This document shows positions 1 through 6,944 of a stretch of DNA of 15,174 nucleotides, in pieces. Made by a program: the position numbers and the translations under genes. The notes beneath the pieces were generated by a model. That model was not told where the DNA came from. It saw only the letters and a list, made by a program, of their open reading frames with translations, and did not search any database. The first letter of the stretch is position 1, and every line of letters begins with the position of its first letter. Origin of the DNA: Deltaproteobacteria bacterium RBG_16_54_18 (GTDB lineage: Bacteria; Desulfobacterota; B13-G15; RBG-16-54-18); contig MGQT01000100.1 in NCBI GenBank assembly GCA_001797935.1, forward strand, positions 19,248-34,421, written 5' to 3'.

Positions 1-393
1 CTGGAGAACAATACCAGAGAGCCTAATCTCACCTCCATCTTTACCTCGGCCTTTCGCCGCGAGTTTATCTTTCGGCGGGACGTGGAGGTCGTGACCGAGC
101 AAAAGGCGGAGGCGACGCTTGAGGGTGCCATAACCTCCATAGACACCGGCTCCGTTGCCTACAACACGGAAGGGCGGGCGACAGAGTACGATATCAGTCT
201 TACCCTGGACGTACGCCTCATCCGGCGGAGCAACAAGGCCGTTCTCTGGAAGGGTGACAAAATCAAGGGCACGTGGCACTATCTGGCGTCCCTCGACGTG
301 ATGACGAATGAGAGCAACAAAAACGTGGCCATCCAAAAGATCGCGACGGATCTGTCGGAAAAGATCTATATCATGATCAAAGAGAGGTTCTAA
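1..393 (+). CDS. lptE: LPS-assembly lipoprotein LptE, 3' part (cut by window edge)
   Basis: This reading frame is open from base 1 to the TAA at 391-393, so the 5' end, with signal peptide and lipobox, lies outside the window. The visible 130 residues fit the LptE family: a segment reading IFTSAFRREFIFRRDVEVV (strand-helix-strand), then EATLEGAITSIDT, then a YDISLTLDVRLIRRSNKAVLWKG strand pair typical of the fold, and a C-terminal helix. LptE is the outer-membrane lipoprotein that plugs the LptD barrel and helps place LPS on the cell surface; lptD itself lies further along at 4573-6944 on the other strand. A GTG at 82 is in frame but falls inside the conserved domain and is not the true start. 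holA follows immediately, and the adjacency lptE-holA is common in Deltaproteobacteria. The family assignment comes from sequence pattern only. Confidence 0.8.
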   Translation: MENNTREPNLTSIFTSAFRREFIFRRDVEVVTEQKAEATLEGAITSIDTGSVAYNTEGRATEYDISLTLDVRLIRRSNKAVLWKGDKIKGTWHYLASLDVMTNESNKNVAIQKIATDLSEKIYIMIKERF

Positions 394-399
394 GACCTG
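381..399 (+). promoter_or_regulatory. Ribosome-binding site that decides the holA CTG start
   Basis: AGAGAGG at 381-387 is complementary to the 16S rRNA 3' end and lies within the last codons of lptE. It is 9 bases before the CTG at 397. No ATG, GTG or TTG occurs in frame between the lptE stop and 616, so this site supports CTG initiation. Confidence 0.5.
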
Positions 400-1386
400 A
401 AGACGGACGTCGGGCGTTTAACGGAGGAGCTGGCGCGGGGTGAGGCCCGCCCCCTCTATCTCCTTTATGGAGATGAGGCATATCTCAGGGAGCAGGCGTG
501 CACGCGGATCGTCGCTGCCCTGCTGCCGCAGCTCCACGAGCTCAATCTCACCACGTATGAGGCGGAGCACACCGCGCCCGCGGAGGTCATAGCCGCCTGC
601 AACACGCTCCCCTGCATGGCCGCGCGCCGGATCGTCCTGCTTAAAAACGCGGAAGGCTACGGCCAGGCAGAGCTCAAGGCCTTTGTCCAGTACCTCAATG
701 CACCCTCCCCCACGACGTCATTGATCCTTATCGCGGACGCCGTACCCGCCGGCTTTGTCAAAGAAGTCAAGGAAGGTGCCTTTCCGTGCAGCCACCCTCA
801 TCCCAAAGAGATGGCCGGGTGGATCCGCCAGATGGCCCAGGAGCTCGGCAAGGAGATCTCCCCGCAGGCCGCGGCATCCGTACAGGAAACCGTCGGCACC
901 GACCTCCAGGGGTTGTACCATGAGCTCGCCAAGGCCGTCCTCTATATCGGCGAACGCAGGCGGATCGAGGTGCAGGACGTGGAGGCGGTGGGGTCTGCGG
1001 TGCGGGTCAGCAACATCTTTGCGCTCACCAAGGCGATCGGCGAGCGGAATACCAAACAGGCCTTCCGTTCGCTCGCGCTGCTCTGGGAGAGCGGGGAACC
1101 TCCCTTGAAGATATTGGGGATGATGGCGCGGCAATTCCGTCACCTCCTGATGACGAAGGAGGCGATGGCCAAAGGAGGCGGCACGGAGGCGCTCAAGGAG
1201 CAGCTCCCGACCATAAACGCCTATTTCCTCAGGGAGCTCACTGCCCAGGCCAGAGGGTTCTCGCGCCGCTCCCTGCAACAGGCGATCGTCGCCCTGCAGG
1301 AGACGGACTTGAAACTCAAGGGTAGCCCGCTTGCGAAACGGCTCTTGCTCGAAGGATTGATCATAAAACTGGCAAGAGCCGCCTGA
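397..1386 (+). CDS. holA: DNA polymerase III subunit delta (HolA), probable CTG start
   Basis: HolA is the clamp-loader subunit that opens the beta sliding clamp at the replication fork. The product from 397 is 329 residues, the normal family length. The N-terminal domain motif RPLYLLYGDEAYLREQ is present (about residues 18-33), followed by the inactive ATPase-like region (MAARRIVLLKNAEGYG, then SLILIADAVP) and the C-terminal helical collar domain (FALTKAIGERNTKQAFRSL, then LKILGMMARQFRHLLM). The first ATG in frame, at 616, would remove the first 73 residues including the conserved YGDE segment, so it cannot be the start. Between the lptE stop and 616 the frame holds no ATG, GTG or TTG. The CTG at 397 lies 9 bases after AGAGAGG (381-387), a good ribosome-binding site at the end of lptE, so CTG is the likely start, with translational coupling to lptE. 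A second CTG at 430 is less well placed. Confidence 0.85.
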   Translation: MKTDVGRLTEELARGEARPLYLLYGDEAYLREQACTRIVAALLPQLHELNLTTYEAEHTAPAEVIAACNTLPCMAARRIVLLKNAEGYGQAELKAFVQYLNAPSPTTSLILIADAVPAGFVKEVKEGAFPCSHPHPKEMAGWIRQMAQELGKEISPQAAASVQETVGTDLQGLYHELAKAVLYIGERRRIEVQDVEAVGSAVRVSNIFALTKAIGERNTKQAFRSLALLWESGEPPLKILGMMARQFRHLLMTKEAMAKGGGTEALKEQLPTINAYFLRELTAQARGFSRRSLQQAIVALQETDLKLKGSPLAKRLLLEGLIIKLARAA

Positions 1387-1390
1387 GAGA

Positions 1391-1510
1391 TGCGCGATTT
1401 CTTGATAAACACCTTCTGAGGATTGCACCACTTCGTGATAAAACTTTCGAAGGAGTTGCGCTACTTCATGGTGAAGAGTTCAGAGGAGCGCACTATTTCT
1501 TGTGTAGCCG
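1391..1510. repeat. Degenerate tandem repeat, 33-bp period, about 3.6 copies
   Basis: Four consecutive units can be aligned: 1391-1423 (33 bp), 1424-1456 (33 bp), 1457-1488 (32 bp) and a partial 1489-1510. The shared pattern is TGCNCNAYTTCNTGATAAAA followed by TTC and a purine-rich GAGGAG end. The units differ from each other at several positions, so the array is old or tolerates drift. It contains stop codons and is not coding in an obvious way. It begins a few bases after the holA stop and lies between two convergent genes. Confidence 0.6.
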
Positions 1511-1566
1511 GTCTCGTGGGGAAAAAGAAATAGATGATGGATGGCGGCGCGAATGGCCGAGTTGAG

Positions 1567-2208
1567 CTACCGCACAGCTCGGTCAGTAAAGGGTTCGATG
1601 ATCTTCCAGAGACGTACGATCAGTTTTTTCACCTCATCGTCGGGCAACATCCCCAGGAGCGTACACTCAAAAAAATAGTCTTTTCTCGCGGAGACAAACG
1701 TGGTCACCGGTTGCCGCTGCCCGGTCTGCGAGATCGTCTTCCTCGTCACCAGGGCCTTCGTATCGGCCGCTATGTCCAGCTCTTTATATTCGATCCCGGT
1801 AATATACTGTTTATATGCTGCATCGGTCAGACGCCATTGCTCGTCTCTCACCTTCATAAAATTTTTTGCCGCATCGTTGTCCCGCCACTGGGTAAGGATC
1901 AAAAATTGGGTGTTGTCCTTGAAGGAGAACGCGACGGCCATGCCGAAATCCTTCATCACCCCGTCCACCTTTTCCGGCGCCAGGAAGAGCAACGATTCTC
2001 TGAACTCCTCTTTTTTGACGAAAAAGGCATACCCTGAGCCGGCGCCTCCTTTTTCCGACTGAAACGGCTTTACGTCGGCAAGGCGCTCCAAAAGCCGATC
2101 CTTATCAAAGGAAGCAACGGCAGGCGCAGGGGCCTGCTCCTGGGCATGGGCAGTTGTTGCTAAACCGATGAGACCAAGTAAAACGAACAGAACAAGAAAT
2201 TTCCTCAT
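1567..2208 (-). CDS. Secreted protein of unknown function (213 aa)
   Basis: I do not recognise this family. The protein starts with a clear Sec signal peptide: MRK, a hydrophobic run (FLVLFVLLGLIGLATTA), then a likely cleavage site after AHA, before QEQAPAPA. The mature part, about 190 residues, is soluble and mixed alpha/beta, with a Pro/Ala-rich linker at the start and a single Cys near the C-terminus (FFECTLL). No lipobox is present, so it should be periplasmic or exported. The ATG at 2208 has a good ribosome-binding site (AAAGGAG, 5 bases before it) and a near-consensus sigma70-type promoter at 2236-2264. The gene is transcribed alone and converges on holA. Its composition is like that of its neighbours, so nothing suggests recent transfer. 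Confidence 0.75.
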   Translation of the reverse strand: MRKFLVLFVLLGLIGLATTAHAQEQAPAPAVASFDKDRLLERLADVKPFQSEKGGAGSGYAFFVKKEEFRESLLFLAPEKVDGVMKDFGMAVAFSFKDNTQFLILTQWRDNDAAKNFMKVRDEQWRLTDAAYKQYITGIEYKELDIAADTKALVTRKTISQTGQRQPVTTFVSARKDYFFECTLLGMLPDDEVKKLIVRLWKIIEPFTDRAVR

Positions 2209-2235
2209 ACAAACTCCTTTGAATGCGTTTCGTGT

Positions 2236-2264
2236 ATTATAGGTCTGCTCGCAAGGGTTGTAAA
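2236..2264 (-). promoter_or_regulatory. Sigma70-type promoter for the 1567-2208 secreted-protein gene
   Basis: Reading the minus strand, TTTACA (2264-2259) is followed after exactly 17 bases by TATAAT (2241-2236), a perfect -10 hexamer with a -35 matching 5 of 6. The expected transcript start is about 20 bases before the AAAGGAG ribosome-binding site of the gene at 2208. Confidence 0.75.
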
Positions 2265-2334
2265 CAAGGAAGGAATATCAAGTCATATTTTTCGATAATA
2301 AGGGCTAAAAACGAAATTCGGATAAAAACTTTCT

Positions 2335-3372
2335 TTATCTATTCCCGTACATCCGTTCGTAGTATTCCAGGTATTCCCCGCTCTTGATGCGCTCCCACCA
2401 CGGCCGGTGCTCTACATACCAGGCAATCGTCTGCTGTATCCCCTGTTCAAAGGTGACGTTTGGCTCCCAGCCGAGTTCATTCTTCAGCTTGGAAAAGTCC
2501 ATGGCGTACCTGCGGTCGTGCCCGAGGCGGTCCTTGACAAAACGGATCAGGGTCTCCGGCTTCCCCAGGGTATGTAAGATCGCCTTGACAACATCAAGAT
2601 TGGTCCGCTCACTTGCGCCGCCGATATTGTAAATCTCACCTTTGACACCCCGATGCAGAATGGCATCAATGGCCTGACAGTGATCCTCGACATAGATCCA
2701 ATCCCTCACGTTGAGTCCGTCCCCGTAGACGGGCAACTCGCGGTCCTCCAGGGCATTGCTGATCATCAGCGGAATCAGCTTTTCCGGAAATTGATATCTG
2801 CCGTAGTTGTTGGAACAGCGGGTGATAACGGCGTCGATGCCGTAGGTCTCGATATAGGCCCTTACCATAAGGTCGGCCGCGGCCTTGCTGGCCGCATAGG
2901 GGCTGTTGGGTTTGAGAGGAGTGTCCTCGGTAAAGACCCCCGACGCCCCTAAAGAACCATAGACTTCGTCGGTGGATATTTGGACAAAGCGGCTTACCGC
3001 CGCCTCCCGGGCCTCATCCAAGAGGACCTGGGTCCCCAGGACATTGGTCCGCAGAAAAAGATTCGGGTCCTCAATGCTCCGGTCAACGTGTGATTCCGCA
3101 GCGAAGTTTACGATGGCATCAACCCCTTTGCCGAGGATGCGACGCACCGTTTCGCGGTCGGCGATATCCCCTTTCACGAAGGTGACCGTAGGCCGGTCTG
3201 CCACCTCGCAGAGGTTATCCAGGTTGCCGCAATAGCTTAGAATATCCAGGTTGATGATGCGGTACTGCGGGTAGCGGGCGAGCATATAGTGGATGAAATT
3301 GCTCCCGATAAAGCCGCACCCGCCGGTAACAAGGATCGTCTTTCCCTTGTCCGTACCCGTACCCTCAGCCAT
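2335..3372 (-). CDS. rfbB: dTDP-glucose 4,6-dehydratase (RmlB/RfbB)
   Basis: RfbB converts dTDP-D-glucose to dTDP-4-keto-6-deoxy-D-glucose using bound NAD, the second step of dTDP-sugar synthesis for LPS. The 345-residue product has an N-terminal Rossmann motif TGGCGFIG (about residues 16-23), the GDI/NFAAESHVDRSI segment diagnostic for the family, the catalytic region STDEVYG (133-139) with the Asp-Glu pair, and the short-chain dehydrogenase YAASK (Tyr159, Lys163). The C-terminal substrate domain includes FPEKLIPLMI and VYGDGLNVRDWIYVEDHC. The ATG at 3372 is preferred: it overlaps the rfbC stop by 8 bases, and the protein then begins just before the first beta strand. A possible ATG at 3429 would add 19 residues lying entirely over rfbC. 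It is the last gene of the unit; only a weak hairpin follows it. Confidence 0.93.
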   Translation of the reverse strand: MAEGTGTDKGKTILVTGGCGFIGSNFIHYMLARYPQYRIINLDILSYCGNLDNLCEVADRPTVTFVKGDIADRETVRRILGKGVDAIVNFAAESHVDRSIEDPNLFLRTNVLGTQVLLDEAREAAVSRFVQISTDEVYGSLGASGVFTEDTPLKPNSPYAASKAAADLMVRAYIETYGIDAVITRCSNNYGRYQFPEKLIPLMISNALEDRELPVYGDGLNVRDWIYVEDHCQAIDAILHRGVKGEIYNIGGASERTNLDVVKAILHTLGKPETLIRFVKDRLGHDRRYAMDFSKLKNELGWEPNVTFEQGIQQTIAWYVEHRPWWERIKSGEYLEYYERMYGNR

Positions 3373-3820
3373 CTTTTCTCGCCCAGGTGTAGGGGATGTC
3401 ATTCTCATGGGGATGCAGGCGGTATTCATCGGGTTTTTCCCTGTTGTAGGCGGCGGTGGGAATATTGATGGCTATCGCCTCTTGCTCACTAATACACATC
3501 CATCCATGATAGACGTGAGGAGGGATTTGCACCAAAAGAGGATTGTGTACGCCGATAAAAAACTCGTTAACCTCGCCCTTGGTCGGTGAACCTTCCCGCG
3601 GATCATACAGCACCAATTTGAGCATCCCCTGCACCACCGTCACGTTATCGGTCTGTATCTTGTGATAGTGCCATGCCTTTACCACGTCGGGGTAGGTTGT
3701 CGTCGCATACACCTGGCCAAACTGCTGAAAGTGTTCATCATCGTTGCGCAAGATCTCCATGAGCCTTCCTCGCTCATCGGGGATGACCCGTAACGTCTTT
3801 ACTCTAACCCCCTCGATCAT
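3365..3820 (-). CDS. rfbC: dTDP-4-dehydrorhamnose 3,5-epimerase family protein (short RmlC-like)
   Basis: The 151-residue product is a cupin-type sugar epimerase. Visible marks are DERGRLMEILR near the N-terminus, AWHYHKIQTDN with the probable catalytic His, the beta strands VVQGMLKLVLYD, and IPPHVYHGW with the conserved His/Tyr region. It is shorter than the classical RmlC (about 180 residues) and lacks the usual RGLHYQ form of the motif, so its exact substrate is less certain than its fold: it could act as a 3,5-epimerase or as a related keto-sugar isomerase. The ATG at 3820 follows GAGGG by 5 bases; a TTG at 3832 is in frame but overlaps the rfbA stop. It lies 8 bases after rfbA and overlaps rfbB by 8 bases, which supports a shared pathway. 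Confidence 0.82.
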   Translation of the reverse strand: MIEGVRVKTLRVIPDERGRLMEILRNDDEHFQQFGQVYATTTYPDVVKAWHYHKIQTDNVTVVQGMLKLVLYDPREGSPTKGEVNEFFIGVHNPLLVQIPPHVYHGWMCISEQEAIAINIPTAAYNREKPDEYRLHPHENDIPYTWARKDG

Positions 3821-3828
3821 CGTTTCCC

Positions 3829-4560
3829 TCAATCCATCTTGTTGGCCCCTGTCTCGGCCACCAGCGTGCTGGCCTTGAGGAGCGATTCAAAGGTCCCCGC
3901 GTCCGTCCACCACCCCTTGAGGACCTCCCAGGTTAATTGACCCTTTTCAATATAAACATTGTTCACATCGGTTATCTCCAGTTCTCCGCGGTCCGATGGC
4001 TTTTGCACCTTGATAATGTCGAATACCTGATTGTCGTACAAATAGATGCCCGTTACGGCATAGCGAGATTGCGGTTTCTTCGGTTTTTCCTCTATCCTGA
4101 CGATCGTATCCCCCTCGAAGACAGGAACGCCGAAACGTTGGGGATCGGGGACCTCTTTGAGTATGATCTTTGCTCCTGCCTTTTGGCGGGAAAAGGCCTC
4201 AACTGCCGCGCGGATATTCTGCTCAATAACGTTGTCACCCAGAATGACGCATATCTTGTCCTTGTCGGCGAAGAACTCAGCCAGGCTCAAGGCCGCGGCA
4301 ATACCCCCCTCCCCCTCCTGGTAGGTATAGTTGATGTGCTTGAGCCCGAATTCATGGCCGTTGCCGATGAGCCTGAGGAAGTCTCCTGCATAGTTCCCGC
4401 CGGTGACGATGAGGATATCCTTGATCCCGGCATTGATGAGGGCTTGGAGCGGATAGTAGATCATCGGTTTGTCGTAGACCGGCAAGAGGTGTTTATTCGT
4501 GATCTTGGTCAAGGGATTCATGCGTGTCCCCAAACCGCCGGCCAGGATAACCCCCTTCAT
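3829..4560 (-). CDS. rfbA: Glucose-1-phosphate thymidylyltransferase, short form (RmlA/RfbA)
   Basis: This enzyme joins glucose-1-phosphate and dTTP to make dTDP-glucose, the first step of the pathway. The 243-residue protein has the nucleotide-binding loop LAGGLGTRMNPLTK (residues 6-19), Lys23 in TNKHLLPVYDKPMIYYPL, the metal-binding GDN (108-110), EEKP (157-160) and the family segments YAVTGIYLYDN and RGELEITDVN. It ends soon after the WWTDAGTFESLLKAS region, about 50 residues short of E. coli RmlA, so it belongs to the short group lacking the C-terminal allosteric extension; feedback control by dTDP-rhamnose may therefore differ. The start is secure: AAGGAGGTGA, an extended match to the 16S rRNA tail, lies 7 bases (from AGGAGG) before the ATG. 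It begins 12 bases after the lptD stop. Confidence 0.92.
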   Translation of the reverse strand: MKGVILAGGLGTRMNPLTKITNKHLLPVYDKPMIYYPLQALINAGIKDILIVTGGNYAGDFLRLIGNGHEFGLKHINYTYQEGEGGIAAALSLAEFFADKDKICVILGDNVIEQNIRAAVEAFSRQKAGAKIILKEVPDPQRFGVPVFEGDTIVRIEEKPKKPQSRYAVTGIYLYDNQVFDIIKVQKPSDRGELEITDVNNVYIEKGQLTWEVLKGWWTDAGTFESLLKASTLVAETGANKMD

Positions 4561-4572
4561 TCCCTCACCTCC

Positions 4573-5067
4573 TTATTTCACCCGATATTTCCCGAGACCC
4601 GTCAAGGTGATATAAACCATTACCTTGATCTCCTTATGGTGCGTCTCCGTCGGATCGGGCTGGCGGTTTATATCGTGCACGCGAAGGGATAGCTCCCAAC
4701 ATGGCTGGCGGAAGTCGAGGCCGTAGACCGTCTCTATCCTTACCTTGTCGAGGAGGTTGTAACGATAGTCAAAGTAGAGGTCGAGGGGATCAATAATGTG
4801 GATACCAAGCGCGGTATTGATTTCTTCAACGCCTTGAAGGGGAACGCCTTGGAGGGAAACGACATCCGACGGGAATCTGGTGAATCGATACTGCACGCTC
4901 AGGTGGTCTTTCCTTTTATCGGTTACGGTGACCCCTGTGTTTAAGACATCAAGATGATTGCGATTGGGGTTGTATTCGAGCTCCATCGCCCCCGAGAGCC
5001 AGGTAAAGGGGGCAATCCTCGCCTCTGCCGCAAGATTGGATAGGTGTGCATAACCCTCGAGGAGAGA
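4573..5067 (-). pseudogene. lptD: LptD C-terminal part, displaced by a -1 frameshift
   Basis: This is the second half of a broken lptD frame. Read in this frame, the sequence from 5058 continues the barrel: EGYAHLSNLAAEARIAPF, then TWLSGAMELEYNPNRN, then LNTGVTVTDKRKDHLSVQYR, ending in the last amphipathic strands (EIKVMVYITLTGLGKY). The frame opens at 5067, directly after a TGA, so the frame change must lie between about 5067 and 5056. An ATG at 4986 lies inside a strand and has no clear ribosome-binding site, so it is not a genuine start. Without this part LptD would lack its final beta strands, which close the barrel, so either the sequence lacks one base here or the gene is damaged. Confidence 0.75.
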
Positions 5068-6944
5068 TCACGGGAGAAATTGTAGCCTTGGTATACCTTT
5101 AAATAAAGGTATTCAGGGTAGGTAACCTCGCCATCCTTACCCACCTCCTTGCCGATCAGATAATTCGTGAACATCCAGGTGACGGTATTTTGCCTCGTTG
5201 AAGTATCTACGCCCTCATTAAAATAAGGGTTATCCGTCTGGATCACGTTATGGTTTATGCCGTGGGTAAAATTCGGGTTATGCGCCTGGCTCACGCCGGG
5301 GATATAGGTATAGATCACCTTGGGTTCAACGATATGCTTCAGCCCCCGGACCTTTCCCCACTGCACGGGGAATGCCCTGCTGATCGTGGTCGCGAGAGAG
5401 GCACCGGCATCGTAGAGCTCGCGGCTGGAGACATCATCAAATTTACCAGTCGGATCGAAGTAGATAGTCTCCCGATAGCCGACCCACGGCTCAAAGCGCA
5501 CGATATCAAGGGGCTTGAGGGGGATCGAAACCCTGGGATAGATATCTATCCTCCCCCCCCTGAGTGTATCTCTGGCTCCGGGAATAGGAAAGCCGGTTGC
5601 GGGGTTGCTTAGTTCTTCGCGCCAGTAGTTGGTGCCCTGCACCTCCATCTCATAAAAGATCGGCGTCTCCAGCAAGCGGTTTTGATAGAGGGAAAGGTTC
5701 ACCTGGGGGAGCATCTGCATGGTGATCCCATTGTCATCTGCATGGAGGGGGTTGGGGTCAAAACCAGGCGTTGGAAATTCGTCGGGAAAGTAGAGCCGAC
5801 GAAAATAATATGCATCTGTCTCCAAGGCCCCCCATTCCCAATTTTTGCCCACGGAGATGGTCGATTCCAGTTGGTTCAGCGAAGTGGCATCAATCCTGGT
5901 CTCCTTAGGAATATCTGAGGAAAAATCGACGGGATAATTCTTGTCGCTCACCCAATTGATATTTGTCCTAAGGTAATATCCCTTGGAAAAGGTTTGGTCA
6001 TGCTCTGCAAAGATGGACCAGCGGCTCTTGTCTTTTCGTTCATCCCACCAGAGGCTTTTATCGCCCCGCTCATCCCAGATGTAATTACCTGAGATCTTGC
6101 CTTGGGCCTGCGTACTCCAGGCATAGCGGTATTCAGCCCCTTCTTTCCACCCCCTCCCCCTCTTATCTCCGATGCGCTCGACATAGACGGTGGCATCCTG
6201 GTTAGGGGCAATGGCCCAGTAAAAGGGGACCTTGATCTGAGGCCCCCATTTACTTGAACTGGAGAATTCGGGGAAGAGAATCCCGCTCTGCCTCTCCGTC
6301 TTGACCGGGAACATGGACCACGGAAAGTAGAGAATCGGGACGTCCAGCACACGGAACCCGGGCCACCATCCCTGGGCAGTACCGTCAAGGGTAACGTGCA
6401 GCCGCTGTATCGTGAACTTCCAAGGGGCAACCCGCTCGTCGCACGTCGTCAGGGTAGCGTCATAGATGCGGTACTCTGCCTCACCCAATTTTTCGGCCTT
6501 GCTGCCGGTAATGTGAAAGTTTTTCTTCTTGAGAAAGAGCCTGCCCTGAAATACCGTGCCTTTTTTTGTTTCGATGTTTAATTCCAGCCGCACACATCGT
6601 AAGACATCTTCTCCCTCGGTAAGGATTACGTTTCCTTCTGCCACCACATCTTTGGACTGCTCATAAAAAAGCACCTTGTCCGCAAGTACCGTGGTATTTT
6701 TGTGGGTGATCTTTACAGCGCCCTCTAAGGAGATGAGGCCCCCTTTTTGATCGTACGTGAGCGTATCAGCCTCCATCTGGATAGGGCCCGAAATTTCGGT
6801 GCCCACATCAATGCCGATGGCCTTTTGTAATGTTTGGACATCGGAACCGGTCTCGGCGCCGAAACACGTGTGGGAGATCAACGATGAGGAGCATAGAGCT
6901 ACGAGAAAGGTTATGACGATGGGAAGGCGACGGTACATTCTCAT
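4941..6944 (-). CDS. lptD: LPS-assembly protein LptD, N-terminal and main barrel part (frame broken near 5060)
   Basis: LptD is the outer-membrane barrel that, with LptE, puts LPS into the outer leaflet. The protein opens with a signal peptide (MRMYRRLPIVITFLVALCSS, likely cut near CFGA), then an OstA/LptA-like jellyroll domain of about residues 45-180 (MEADTLTYDQKGG, LEGAVKITHKNTTVLADKV, AEGNVILTEG), the conserved hinge VPILYFPWSMFPVKTERQSG, and FPEFSSSSKWGPQIKVPFYW leading into the barrel. Sense ends near DLSS at about 5060; the remaining 40 or so residues to the stop at 4941 are out-of-frame and meaningless. Restoring one base joins it to the 4573-5067 part and gives 790 residues, a normal LptD length. 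The start ATG overlaps the folC stop by 4 bases (ATGA), with AAGGGG upstream. Confidence 0.85.
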   Translation of the reverse strand: MRMYRRLPIVITFLVALCSSSLISHTCFGAETGSDVQTLQKAIGIDVGTEISGPIQMEADTLTYDQKGGLISLEGAVKITHKNTTVLADKVLFYEQSKDVVAEGNVILTEGEDVLRCVRLELNIETKKGTVFQGRLFLKKKNFHITGSKAEKLGEAEYRIYDATLTTCDERVAPWKFTIQRLHVTLDGTAQGWWPGFRVLDVPILYFPWSMFPVKTERQSGILFPEFSSSSKWGPQIKVPFYWAIAPNQDATVYVERIGDKRGRGWKEGAEYRYAWSTQAQGKISGNYIWDERGDKSLWWDERKDKSRWSIFAEHDQTFSKGYYLRTNINWVSDKNYPVDFSSDIPKETRIDATSLNQLESTISVGKNWEWGALETDAYYFRRLYFPDEFPTPGFDPNPLHADDNGITMQMLPQVNLSLYQNRLLETPIFYEMEVQGTNYWREELSNPATGFPIPGARDTLRGGRIDIYPRVSIPLKPLDIVRFEPWVGYRETIYFDPTGKFDDVSSRELYDAGASLATTISRAFPVQWGKVRGLKHIVEPKVIYTYIPGVSQAHNPNFTHGINHNVIQTDNPYFNEGVDTSTRQNTVTWMFTNYLIGKEVGKDGEVTYPEYLYLKVYQGYNFSRDLSSRVMHTYPILRQRRGLPPLPGSRGRWSSNTTPIAIILMS

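Noticed and set aside
718..1431. A 237-codon open frame on the minus strand across holA
   Set aside because: It is antisense to the conserved holA frame, its product is rich in Arg, Leu and Gly without a recognisable domain, and it has no ribosome-binding site. It is a shadow of holA codon usage.
1391..1510. CRISPR array
   Set aside because: The 33-bp units are contiguous with no unique spacers between them and are degenerate, and no cas genes are near.
1564..1580. Hairpin GAGCT/AGCTC at the end of the secreted-protein gene
   Set aside because: The 5-bp stem includes the stop codon and is not followed by a T run on either strand.
2296..2334. Terminator after rfbB
   Set aside because: CGAATTTCG followed by TTTTT is present on the minus strand, but the stem would be only three base pairs, too weak to call.
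3937..4692. A 251-codon open frame on the plus strand across rfbA
   Set aside because: It is antisense to conserved RfbA and to the lptD end, with no ribosome-binding site or family pattern.
5040..5070. Programmed -1 frameshifting in lptD
   Set aside because: No slippery heptamer or strong downstream hairpin is visible, and lptD is not known for recoding; a missing base is simpler.
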